Part shown: positions 1 to 5,610 of the stretch, in pieces
How positions within the stretch are numbered: the first letter of the stretch is position 1
Layout of the letters: every line of letters starts with the position of its first letter
Assembly: GCA_947383645.1 (NCBI GenBank)
Contig: CANDEH010000110.1
Coordinates: 1 to 7,228 of the forward strand
Source of the DNA: an uncultured Clostridia bacterium
Lineage (GTDB): Bacteria; Bacillota; Clostridia; Oscillospirales; Oscillospiraceae
Direction: 5' to 3'
Length of the DNA: 7,228 nt
The notes under the pieces: generated by a model
The model's database searches: none
What the model saw: the letters and a program-made list of their open reading frames with translations, nothing else
Told to the model about the DNA's origin: nothing
Translations under genes and position numbers: made by a program

Positions 1-14
1 GAGACAGCTTGCAT

Positions 15-43
15 ATCCTACCAGATCTTCAGCTGTTTGTCAA
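15..43 (-). promoter_or_regulatory. Putative sigma-A promoter facing left, for a gene outside the window
   Basis: Read on the minus strand there is a perfect -35 box TTGACA (plus-strand 43 to 38), a 17-nt spacer and TAGGAT as the -10 box (20 to 15), preceded by TG one base upstream as in extended -10 promoters. The start point would fall near position 8, so the transcribed gene lies beyond the left edge and cannot be named. The intergenic stretch would then be a divergent promoter region shared with the ATPase gene. Confidence 0.5.
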
Positions 44-126
44 TACCTTTTTTCACTTTTTTTCTCGCCCTTCTCCACCGCCCGTTCCCCCTCTATCCGG
101 AACCCGGAAAACTCCAAAAATAGGGG

Positions 127-155
127 GGGACATTTCCTGCCGCCCATGGTATACT
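127..155 (+). promoter_or_regulatory. Putative extended -10 promoter of the SMC-like ATPase gene
   Basis: TATACT at 150-155 is preceded by TG at 147-148, giving an extended -10 box. GGGACA at 127-132 sits 17 nt upstream and matches four of six -35 consensus bases. The start point would be near 162, leaving a leader of about 33 nt before the ATG at 195. The leader carries the ribosome-binding site AGAGGTGA (183-190). No operator-like repeat is evident between the boxes. Confidence 0.6.
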
Positions 156-194
156 ACACTATAAACAACAGACAACTTTCTTAGAGGTGATTAC

Positions 195-2429
195 ATGGAA
201 CTCCGCCGCCTCACCGCCACTTTCGGCGCTCTGAACAACCGGACCTTAGTATTTGACAGAGGCCTCCATCTTATCCACGCCCCCAACGAGAGCGGCAAGA
301 CCACCTGGTGCGCCTTTCTCCGCGCCATGCTCTACGGCCTGCCCACCCGGGACCGGGGCCCCGCCGCGGACAAGAACCGCTACGCCCCCTGGTCCGGCGC
401 GGCCATGGAGGGCCGGATGGACCTGATAGCCGGCGGCGAATCTCTGACCATCCTCCGCCGCACCCGCTCCCCCTCCGCCCCCATGGGGACCTTCTCCGCC
501 TGCTACACCGATACCGACCACCCGGTCCCCGGCCTGGACGCGCTGCGCTGCGGCCAGTACCTCACCGGTGTCTCCCGGGAGGTCTACGAGCGCAGCGCCT
601 TCATCGCCCAGAACCAGATCCCCATCGCCCAGAGCCCCGACCTGGAGCGGCGGATCACCGCCCTGATGACCACCGGCGAGGAGGACACCTCCTGCACCGA
701 GGCCGCGGAGCAGCTGAAGAAATACCTCACCCGCCGCCGCTACCACAAGACCGGCCTCCTGCCCGCCGTTGAGGAGGAGATGGCCGCGCTGGAGCGCCAG
801 CTCTCCCAGAGCCAGTCCCTCCAGTGTCAGATTGCCCAGGCCGAGGCCGCCCTGCCGGAGCTGGAGCAGCAGGAGCGCCAGCTCTCTGGGGAGCTTCTCA
901 TCCGGGAGCGGACGGTCAGCGCCGAACAGCGCCAGCAGCTGGAGGCCGCCCAGGAAGCCTGCGACGCCGCCGGCCTGCGCACCGCCCTCTGCCGCCAGGA
1001 GACCGCTGGCCTTCCTCCCCTCTCCCAACTGGCCGCCCTGAAGTCCGCCGCCGGCAGCGTCCAGGTCAACCGCCTCACCGCCGACAGCCTCCGCCGCCGC
1101 CTGGAGCAGCGCCAGCGGGACACCGCCGCCGCTCAGGAGTCCGCCGACGCCTTCCCCCTCTTCGCCGGCCTCACCGCGGAGGAGGCCCAATCCCGGGCGG
1201 AGGCCGATCAGCGGACCTGCCTCGCCCTCCGCCGCCGGAAAAAGCTCTCCCAGGCGCTGTTTCTTCTCTCCCTGCTTTTCCTCCTCCTCACCGCCCTGCC
1301 GCCCCTTCTCCGCCGCCCGATCCCCCTGCCTCTGACCGCGGCCGGCTCAGCCCTGTTTCTCCTGACCCTGGCCGCCGGCGCGATCCTCCATACCCGCGCC
1401 CGCCGCCGTCTTCTGGACCTCACCGCCGCCTACGGATCCGGCAGTTTCACCCGCCTCTCCGACGCCTACGCCGCCGCCTACGAGCTCCTCACCGACTGCC
1501 AGCGCCGGGAGCAGGAGATCCGCCAGCGTCTGGACGCCCTCACCGCCGCCATGGCGGAGGCGGAGGAGGAGATACTCTCCGCCGCCCGCGGCCTGGACAG
1601 CGCCGTCTCCGACCTCTCCCAAGCCGCCGCCGCCATTGACTGCGGCCTCGCCTGCTGGAACCGCCTGGCCGAGGCCCAGCAGGAGCAGGCCCTGTGGAAC
1701 GCCCGCCGGGAGGCCCTGGCCGGCGCCCTGCCGGAGCCCGACGCCGCCGAGACCGAGGCCCTGGCCGCCCTCCGCGCCCACCTGGAGGAGGTCCGCCAGC
1801 ACCTGACAGACCAGCGCCGGGCCCTCTCCGCCGCCCAGGGACAGCTCCAGCTCACCGGGTCCCCCGCCTCCCTGGCCGCCGCTCTGGAGGAGAAGCGCCT
1901 CCGCCGGGACGTCCTTCAGGGGGAGTACGACGCCGCCCAGCTGGCCCTGGAGGCTCTCACCCGGGCCAACACCGCCCTGCAAAGCCGCTTCGCCCCGGCC
2001 CTCGGGAAAAAATCTGCAAAATACTTTGCAAAACTCACCGCCGGGAAGTATAATACTGTATTACTGAACCGGGACCTGGCCGCCGCCGTCCAGGAGACGG
2101 ACTCCCCCGCCCCCCGTCCCTCCCTCCAGCTGAGCCGCGGCGCCGCGGACCAGCTCTATCTGGCGGTGCGTCTGGCCATCTGCGACCTGCTCCTTCCGGA
2201 GCCCCAGTCCGCCCCCCTGATTTTAGACGACGCCCTATCCGCCTTCGACGACGAGCGCATGGCCCTGGCCCTGGACGTCCTTCTGGAGATCGCCCAACAC
2301 CGTCAAATCCTACTCTTCACCTGCCACGCCCGCGAGGGCGACTACCTTTGCCGCGCCCACCCCGGCGAATTCCGCGAGCTCTCGCTGACAGCAACGCAAA
2401 CAAGATATGAGATAGGAGATACGAGATAG
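195..2429 (+). CDS. YhaN/SbcC-like SMC-family ATPase with a central membrane hairpin
   Basis: A 744-residue split ABC-type ATPase of the Rad50/SbcC/YhaN group, whose members act with nucleases in DNA end processing. The N-terminal lobe has Walker A A29-PNESGKT-36 and a Q-loop-like stretch near 139-141. Glutamine- and alanine-rich coiled coil follows (about 185-345). Two hydrophobic segments (about 351-370 and 378-398), separated by a proline/arginine turn, sit at the apex where Rad50 would have its CxxC zinc hook; no hook is seen. The coil returns at about 400-600. The C-terminal lobe has the signature LSRGAADQ (646-653), Walker B LILDDA (675-680), a D-loop (SAFDD) and the switch histidine H711. 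The start is fixed by AGAGGTGA four bases upstream of the ATG. No partner nuclease (SbcD/YhaO type) is visible beside it. The last residues, about TRYEIGDTR, and the stop are encoded by intergenic heptamer repeats. The ATPase class is sure; the biological role is inferred. Confidence 0.85.
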   Translation: MELRRLTATFGALNNRTLVFDRGLHLIHAPNESGKTTWCAFLRAMLYGLPTRDRGPAADKNRYAPWSGAAMEGRMDLIAGGESLTILRRTRSPSAPMGTFSACYTDTDHPVPGLDALRCGQYLTGVSREVYERSAFIAQNQIPIAQSPDLERRITALMTTGEEDTSCTEAAEQLKKYLTRRRYHKTGLLPAVEEEMAALERQLSQSQSLQCQIAQAEAALPELEQQERQLSGELLIRERTVSAEQRQQLEAAQEACDAAGLRTALCRQETAGLPPLSQLAALKSAAGSVQVNRLTADSLRRRLEQRQRDTAAAQESADAFPLFAGLTAEEAQSRAEADQRTCLALRRRKKLSQALFLLSLLFLLLTALPPLLRRPIPLPLTAAGSALFLLTLAAGAILHTRARRRLLDLTAAYGSGSFTRLSDAYAAAYELLTDCQRREQEIRQRLDALTAAMAEAEEEILSAARGLDSAVSDLSQAAAAIDCGLACWNRLAEAQQEQALWNARREALAGALPEPDAAETEALAALRAHLEEVRQHLTDQRRALSAAQGQLQLTGSPASLAAALEEKRLRRDVLQGEYDAAQLALEALTRANTALQSRFAPALGKKSAKYFAKLTAGKYNTVLLNRDLAAAVQETDSPAPRPSLQLSRGAADQLYLAVRLAICDLLLPEPQSAPLILDDALSAFDDERMALALDVLLEIAQHRQILLFTCHAREGDYLCRAHPGEFRELSLTATQTRYEIGDTR

Positions 2430-2585
2430 GAGATAGGAGATAGGAGTTGTGGTGTCCGGCTGCGCCGGACGATTAAAATTGACCGGTAGCGGCTTCAAAA
2501 CATCTCTCCATTCTCCGTCTCAAAATTTCAAATCCCCGCCGAAGGCGGCACAAAATAATATCTCCTATCTCCTAACTCCTATCTC
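2403..2585. repeat. Heptamer-repeat inverted element between ATPase and membrane-protein genes
   Basis: The left arm is a head-to-tail array of the heptamer AGATAGG and variants (AGATATG, AGATACG) from 2403 to 2444, trailing into AGTTGTG. The right arm (2557-2584) carries the same heptamers in inverted orientation (CCTATCT, CCTAACT, CCTATCT). Bases 2423-2448 and 2560-2585 are complementary at 24 of 26 positions. Just inside each arm are TTGTG-like bases and a small hairpin: GTCCGGC/GCCGGAC at 2454-2470 on the left and CCGCC/GGCGG at 2536-2548 on the right. The similar order at both ends suggests terminal inverted repeats of a small non-coding element. No transposase is encoded. The left arm overlaps the end of the ATPase gene, and the right arm ends 28 bases before the next start codon. 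Confidence 0.75.
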
Positions 2586-2612
2586 AATTTACACCACCAT
2601 TGGAGGCCCCCT

Positions 2613-3533
2613 ATGCTCACCCAACTCACCCCCCTCGCCGGCTGGTTCCTGCTTTTCATCCTCTACAGCTTTCTGGGCTGCTGCGGCGAGACCATCTACT
2701 GCTCCCTGGGCCAGCGAAAGCTCTGCGAGAAGCGGGGCTTTCTCAACGGCCTGATCTGTCCCATCTACGGCCACGGCGCCCTGCTGGTCCTCTGGGTCCT
2801 CCGCGGCGGCTGCGCCAACCCCCTTCTCACCTTTCTTTTCGGTATGGCTCTCACCACCGCCGTGGAGTACGTCACCAGCTGCGCCATGGAGAAGCTTTTC
2901 CACATGCGCTGGTGGGACTACTCCCGCTACCGTTTTCAGATCAACGGCCGGGTATGCCTTTTGAATTCCACCCTCTTTGGTCTGGCCTGCGTCTTTCTCT
3001 GCCACTTCGCCCACCCCCGGGTCATGGCCTTCGTCAACGCCCTGATCCGCCGGGGATCCGCCGTCCCTTTAGCCGCCCTGATCCTTGTGATCTACCTCAT
3101 CGACATCGTCCTATCCGTCCGCAGCGCCATCCAGATCGGCGACCGCCTGGAGAAGCTCCACGCCCTCCAGGAGGAGCTCCAGAACAAGCTGGAGGAGCTG
3201 AAGGCCGAGCAGCTTCAGGCCATGGCGGAGCATCTGGACCGTCTGGAGGAGGCGGTGGAGGACCGCATCGAGGCCCACGAGGCCCAGAAGGAGGCCCGGA
3301 AGGCCAGGGCCATGGAGAAGATCCGGGAGCGCATGGAGTCCGTAGACCAGTGGAGCGAGGAGTATATCCAGCGCTGGGAGGCTCTGAAAGCGGAGACCCA
3401 GCGCCGCACCCGCCAGGTGATGGCGGCGCAGGACTACTTCGAGCGCCGCCTGGTGCTTTCTCATCCCACGCTTCGCTCTCCACGGCACAGTGAAGCCTTG
3501 CAAAGGCTTCGCGAATACATCAAGAATCGGTAA
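2613..3533 (+). CDS. CmpB-type putative ABC-transporter permease family membrane protein
   Basis: A 306-residue protein resembling the family named 'putative ABC-transporter type IV' (CmpB, Pfam PF06541), common in Clostridia and of unproven function. About five membrane segments are seen, near residues 5-25, 50-68, 72-95, 116-136 and 145-168. Conserved-looking features include FLGCCGE after the first segment, the loop CEKRGFLNGLICPIYG, and the WWDYS ... NGRVCLLNS stretch. After the last helix comes a strongly charged, probably cytoplasmic coiled coil (about 175-275, rich in Glu, Lys, Arg and Leu) that takes up the final third. The start is set by TGGAGG (2601-2606) six bases before the ATG. 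No ABC ATPase or substrate-binding gene is adjacent, so a transport role is not supported here. Eight-base arms GAAGCCTT/AAGGCTTC (3491-3509) form a hairpin inside the last codons. Confidence 0.75.
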   Translation: MLTQLTPLAGWFLLFILYSFLGCCGETIYCSLGQRKLCEKRGFLNGLICPIYGHGALLVLWVLRGGCANPLLTFLFGMALTTAVEYVTSCAMEKLFHMRWWDYSRYRFQINGRVCLLNSTLFGLACVFLCHFAHPRVMAFVNALIRRGSAVPLAALILVIYLIDIVLSVRSAIQIGDRLEKLHALQEELQNKLEELKAEQLQAMAEHLDRLEEAVEDRIEAHEAQKEARKARAMEKIRERMESVDQWSEEYIQRWEALKAETQRRTRQVMAAQDYFERRLVLSHPTLRSPRHSEALQRLREYIKNR

Positions 3534-3546
3534 ATCCTGTTCTGTA

Positions 3547-3575
3547 TGGACTTTTTGATGGATACATACTATATG
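3547..3575 (+). promoter_or_regulatory. Weak candidate promoter reading into the repeat element
   Basis: TGGACT (3547-3552) and TATATG (3570-3575) are 17 bases apart, each matching four of six consensus bases, in a short AT-rich patch just after the membrane-protein stop. If real, it would start an RNA near 3582 that runs through the hairpin modules. The match is modest and could be chance. Confidence 0.25.
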
Positions 3576-3585
3576 TAGTGTATAT

Positions 3586-3780
3586 TGCGCCGCGCCGGTG
3601 CAGGGCAACTGCCGCGGGCCCCGCGGCGGGGGGGAGACGGGGAGTTTCGTCCCCCGGGGCGAGGTACTTTTCCCGCGCGGGAAAAGTACCCAAAAGCGCG
3701 CTTAGGGGGCCGGCGTGGGCGGGCCTTAGCCCCCCTGTCGGGGGGCACGGCCCTTACACGCCTCCCCCCTAAGAACCCCA
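3586..3780 (+). repeat. Hairpin repeat module, copy 1 (forward)
   Basis: Several palindromes follow in fixed order. First is GCCGCGGG-C-CCCGCGGC (3611-3627). Next comes a CCCCCGGGGCGA block (3651-3662). A perfect 28-bp palindrome follows at 3663-3690, with half-site GGTACTTTTCCCGC. Then come AAGCGCGCTT (3694-3703) and a 71-nt imperfect hairpin from TTAGGGGG to CCCCCTAA (3702-3772), with inner stems GGCGTG/CACGCC, GGGCC/GGCCC and CCCCCC/GGGGGG. The same order is found inverted at 4411-4613. It lies downstream of the membrane-protein gene and could end its transcripts, although there is no U-run. Confidence 0.8.
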
Positions 3781-3811
3781 GGTTACGGCGCTTCTTCGGT
3801 AGACTGGTGCT

Positions 3812-4240
3812 CGTCCGACCCTGGCGCTTCGGACGCGGCGGCGGTGGCTCTTGCTTAGATGAAGGTATCTTGAGAGCGTACCCCCGTCTTTAGCCTTTCT
3901 ATAAACCGCCGCTGCCGCTCTGCCTTCCTCGCCTCGACTTGCCTCCGAAACTTGCAGGGGCTATCGTTGGCCCAGTGCCGAGAAGGCCGCCGGGCCTGGT
4001 GGGGCGTATGCTAAGCCTGCACTTTCCACCACACTTCAATAGAATCACAACTTGTCAACGCTCATTCCGGCAGCCGCAGAGATGCTCTGCCATGCCTTGA
4101 CCTGCTTCCGAAATTTGCAGGGACCATTCGACCCGATGCCACGAAAGCCGCCATATCTGGCGAAGCATACACTAATCCCGCACTTTCCACCGAGCTTTAA
4201 TAGAAACCGCAAGCTGTCAGCGCCTAACCCCGCAGCCGCA
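3812..4240. repeat. Core with degenerate tandem duplication (period about 162 bp)
   Basis: Two diverged tandem copies lie at about 3917-4078 and 4084-4240. Shared landmarks are GCTCTGCC (3917 and 4084), CCGAAAnTTGCAGGG (3945 and 4108), GCACTTTCCACC (4019 and 4180), CTTnAATAGAA (4034 and 4195) and CAGCCGCA (4071 and 4233), spaced 161-167 bp apart. A fragment of an earlier copy, CTTTCTATAAACCGC, is at 3895. A small hairpin CGTCCG/CGGACG (3812-3835) precedes it. Short open frames occur on both strands but lack ribosome-binding sites. On the minus strand both copies contain a PCKFR(R/K)QV(E/K)A-like segment, which may be a relic of coding or chance. I see no recognisable product, and nothing further between 4241 and 4410. 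Confidence 0.65.
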
Positions 4241-4410
4241 TCGACACTGTCGGCACCGCTCTTTCCCACTCCCCCGCCCACCCAACAGGGTAGTCCGTAA
4301 CAGACGAGGCCAGAACGCAAGTCCTTCCGACACCCGGCGACACCCTACCGCACCCCCGATAGAGCCCACCCATGTCTCCCCCGCAGAAGGCCGTGCCAAC
4401 CACCGAGCGT

Positions 4411-4613
4411 AAAAACGGGATTCTTAGGGGGACCGCGGATAAGGGCTGTGCCCCGCCGCAGGCGGGGCTAAAGCCCGCCGAGCGGTCCCCCTAAGCGCGC
4501 TTTTGGTTACTTTTCCCGCGTGGGAAAAGTAACTCGCCCCGGGGGGCGAAACCCCCCGCCCCCCCGCCGCGGGGCCCGCGGCAACAACCCGCCACCATAG
4601 TGCGCCGCACTAT
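4411..4613 (-). repeat. Hairpin repeat module, copy 2 (inverted)
   Basis: This is the reverse-oriented counterpart of the 3586-3780 module. From inside out it holds a 71-nt hairpin (4424-4494) closed by a perfect 13-bp stem, TTAGGGGGACCGC with its complement, and an apical CCCCGCC/GGCGGGG stem. AAGCGCGCTT follows (4493-4502). A 28-bp near-palindrome with half-site GTTACTTTTCCCGC comes next (4506-4533, one mismatched pair), then the CGCCCCGGGGGGCG block, and finally GCCGCGGG-G-CCCGCGGC (4566-4582). It ends 40 bases before the Mrp start codon, so it occupies that gene's upstream region. Confidence 0.8.
4597..4613. promoter_or_regulatory. 17-bp perfect palindrome upstream of mrp, possible operator
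   Basis: ATAGTGCG-C-CGCACTAT is an 8+1+8 perfect inverted repeat 39 bases before the Mrp start codon. Its size and symmetry fit a dimeric repressor site or the edge of the repeat element. No clear -35/-10 pair overlaps it, so a regulatory role is only inferred. Confidence 0.3.
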
Positions 4614-4652
4614 CAAAATACCCCCAACACCAAAATAAAGGAGAAAAAACCA

Positions 4653-5468
4653 ATGAGCGAATGCACCCACGACTGCTCCACCTGCGGAGAATCCTGCGCG
4701 GAGCGCACCGAACCCCAGTCCTTCCTGAAGGAGCCCAACGCCGCCACCCACATCGGCAAGGTCTACGGCGTGGTCTCCGGCAAGGGGGGCGTGGGTAAAT
4801 CCATGGTTACCAGCCAGCTGGCGGTGCTCACCCGCCGCCTGGGCCACAAGGTGGGCATCCTGGACGCCGATGTCACCGGCCCCTCCATCCCCAAGGCCTT
4901 CGGCGTCCACCAGCGGGCCATGGGGGACGAGCGAGGCATGCTCCCCGCCGTCACCCGCACCGGCATTGAAATGATAAGCGTCAACCTGCTCCTGGACAAC
5001 GAGACCGACCCGGTAATCTGGCGGGGCCCCGTCATCGGCGGCGTGGTCACCCAGTTCTGGACCGACGTGGTCTGGGACGTGGACTACCTCTATGTGGATA
5101 TGCCCCCGGGCACCGGCGACGTGTCCCTTAGCGTCTTCCAGTCCATCCCTCTGGACGGCATCATCGTGGTGGCCAGCCCCCAGGAGCTGGTGAGCATGGT
5201 GGTGGAAAAGGCGGTAAAAATGGCGGAGATGATGAACGTTCCCATTGCGGGCGTGGTGGAAAACATGTCCTACCTCCGCTGCCCGGACTGCGGGAAGGAG
5301 ATCCCCCTCTTCGGTGAGGGGAAGACCCTGGCCGCCGCCCGGGCCCACGGCCTCCCCCTCCTGGCCCGGATGCCCATCGACCCGGCCCTGGCGGCGCTGG
5401 CAGACGCCGGAAATATCGAGGACCTGGCCGGCGACTGGCTCGCCGGGGTGGTGCAGGTTCTCCTGTGA
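4653..5468 (+). CDS. mrp: Mrp/NBP35-family iron-sulfur cluster carrier ATPase
   Basis: A 271-residue cytoplasmic P-loop ATPase of the Mrp/ApbC/NBP35 family, which binds a [4Fe-4S] cluster between subunits of a dimer and passes it to apo-proteins. The deviant Walker A is G43-KGGVGKS-50. It is followed by DADVTGPSIPK (switch I region), the conserved W-R-G-P motif and YVDMPPGTGD (Walker B/switch II). The C-terminal CPDC pair (C210, C213) is the cluster-binding CxxC. The N-terminus carries four extra cysteines, C4, C8, C11 and C15 (C-x3-C-x2-C-x3-C), as in NBP35-like forms. The N-terminal DUF59/MIP18 domain of E. coli-type Mrp is absent. The start is supported by AAAGGAG (4637-4643), nine bases upstream. 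No iron-sulfur assembly or client genes lie nearby. The repeat module directly upstream leaves little room for an ordinary promoter. Confidence 0.93.
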   Translation: MSECTHDCSTCGESCAERTEPQSFLKEPNAATHIGKVYGVVSGKGGVGKSMVTSQLAVLTRRLGHKVGILDADVTGPSIPKAFGVHQRAMGDERGMLPAVTRTGIEMISVNLLLDNETDPVIWRGPVIGGVVTQFWTDVVWDVDYLYVDMPPGTGDVSLSVFQSIPLDGIIVVASPQELVSMVVEKAVKMAEMMNVPIAGVVENMSYLRCPDCGKEIPLFGEGKTLAAARAHGLPLLARMPIDPALAALADAGNIEDLAGDWLAGVVQVLL

Positions 5469-5481
5469 CACCCGCCCGCCA

Positions 5482-5520
5482 GGGGCCGTGCAACACGCCC
5501 CTCTAAAAACGGCGTTTTTT
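5482..5520 (+). terminator. Weak candidate terminator after mrp
   Basis: A stem GGGGC(C)GTG with CACGCCCC (loop CAA, one bulged C) is followed a few bases on by AAAAACG-G-CGTTTTT (5505-5519), which ends in a T-run. Neither is textbook, but they follow the mrp stop at once. A further 8-bp hairpin TTTTTCTC/GAGAAAAA lies at 5556-5577. Either could act in both directions. Confidence 0.4.
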
Positions 5521-5610
5521 GCGAAAAAAACACAGAAAAGCGCGGTTTTTTCCACTTTTTCTCGAAATTGAGAAAAATGGATATAAAAGTTCCGAAAAAG
5601 AGGTCCTTTT

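Larger units (their letters stand above)
3586..4613. mobile_element. Composite non-coding element: two inverted hairpin modules around a repeat-containing core
   Basis: The stretch between the membrane-protein and Mrp genes contains no open frame with a convincing ribosome-binding site or recognisable protein. It is bounded by two copies of one GC-rich module in opposite orientation (3586-3780 and 4411-4613), giving terminal inverted repeats of about 190 bp around a core of about 630 bp. The module recurs at 7165-7228, so it is a dispersed repeat. TGCGCCGC occurs near both outer edges in the same orientation (3586-3593 and 4601-4608). It could be a target duplication, but such GC-rich octamers are cheap in this genome. 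No transposase is present, so any movement would have to be in trans, as with MITEs or REP/BIME elements. The mobile-element label is inference from the inverted copies. Confidence 0.5.

Noticed and set aside
246..1190. Long minus-strand frame of 314 codons inside the ATPase gene
   Set aside because: It is glycine- and leucine-rich in the way expected of the antisense of GC-rich coding sequence, matches no family and overlaps a clear Walker-motif protein.
3586..3593. TGCGCCGC octamer at both element edges as a target-site duplication
   Set aside because: It was not scored as a feature because the octamer is GC-only apart from one base, partly palindromic, and could itself belong to the inverted repeats.
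3578..3893. Short plus-strand frames through the first hairpin module
   Set aside because: They translate palindromic GC-rich repeat into proline-, arginine- and glycine-rich sequence, with no start signal.
4045..4320. Minus-strand 91-codon frame in the element core, and the opposing plus-strand frame at 4052-4300
   Set aside because: Neither has a ribosome-binding site or a recognisable domain. Both lie in a tandem-repeat core, and the minus-strand frame is broken in the sister repeat copy.
3586..4613. CRISPR array or diversity-generating retroelement
   Set aside because: The repeats are few, inverted or about 162 bp apart and diverged. No reverse transcriptase, Cas gene or regular spacer pattern is present.
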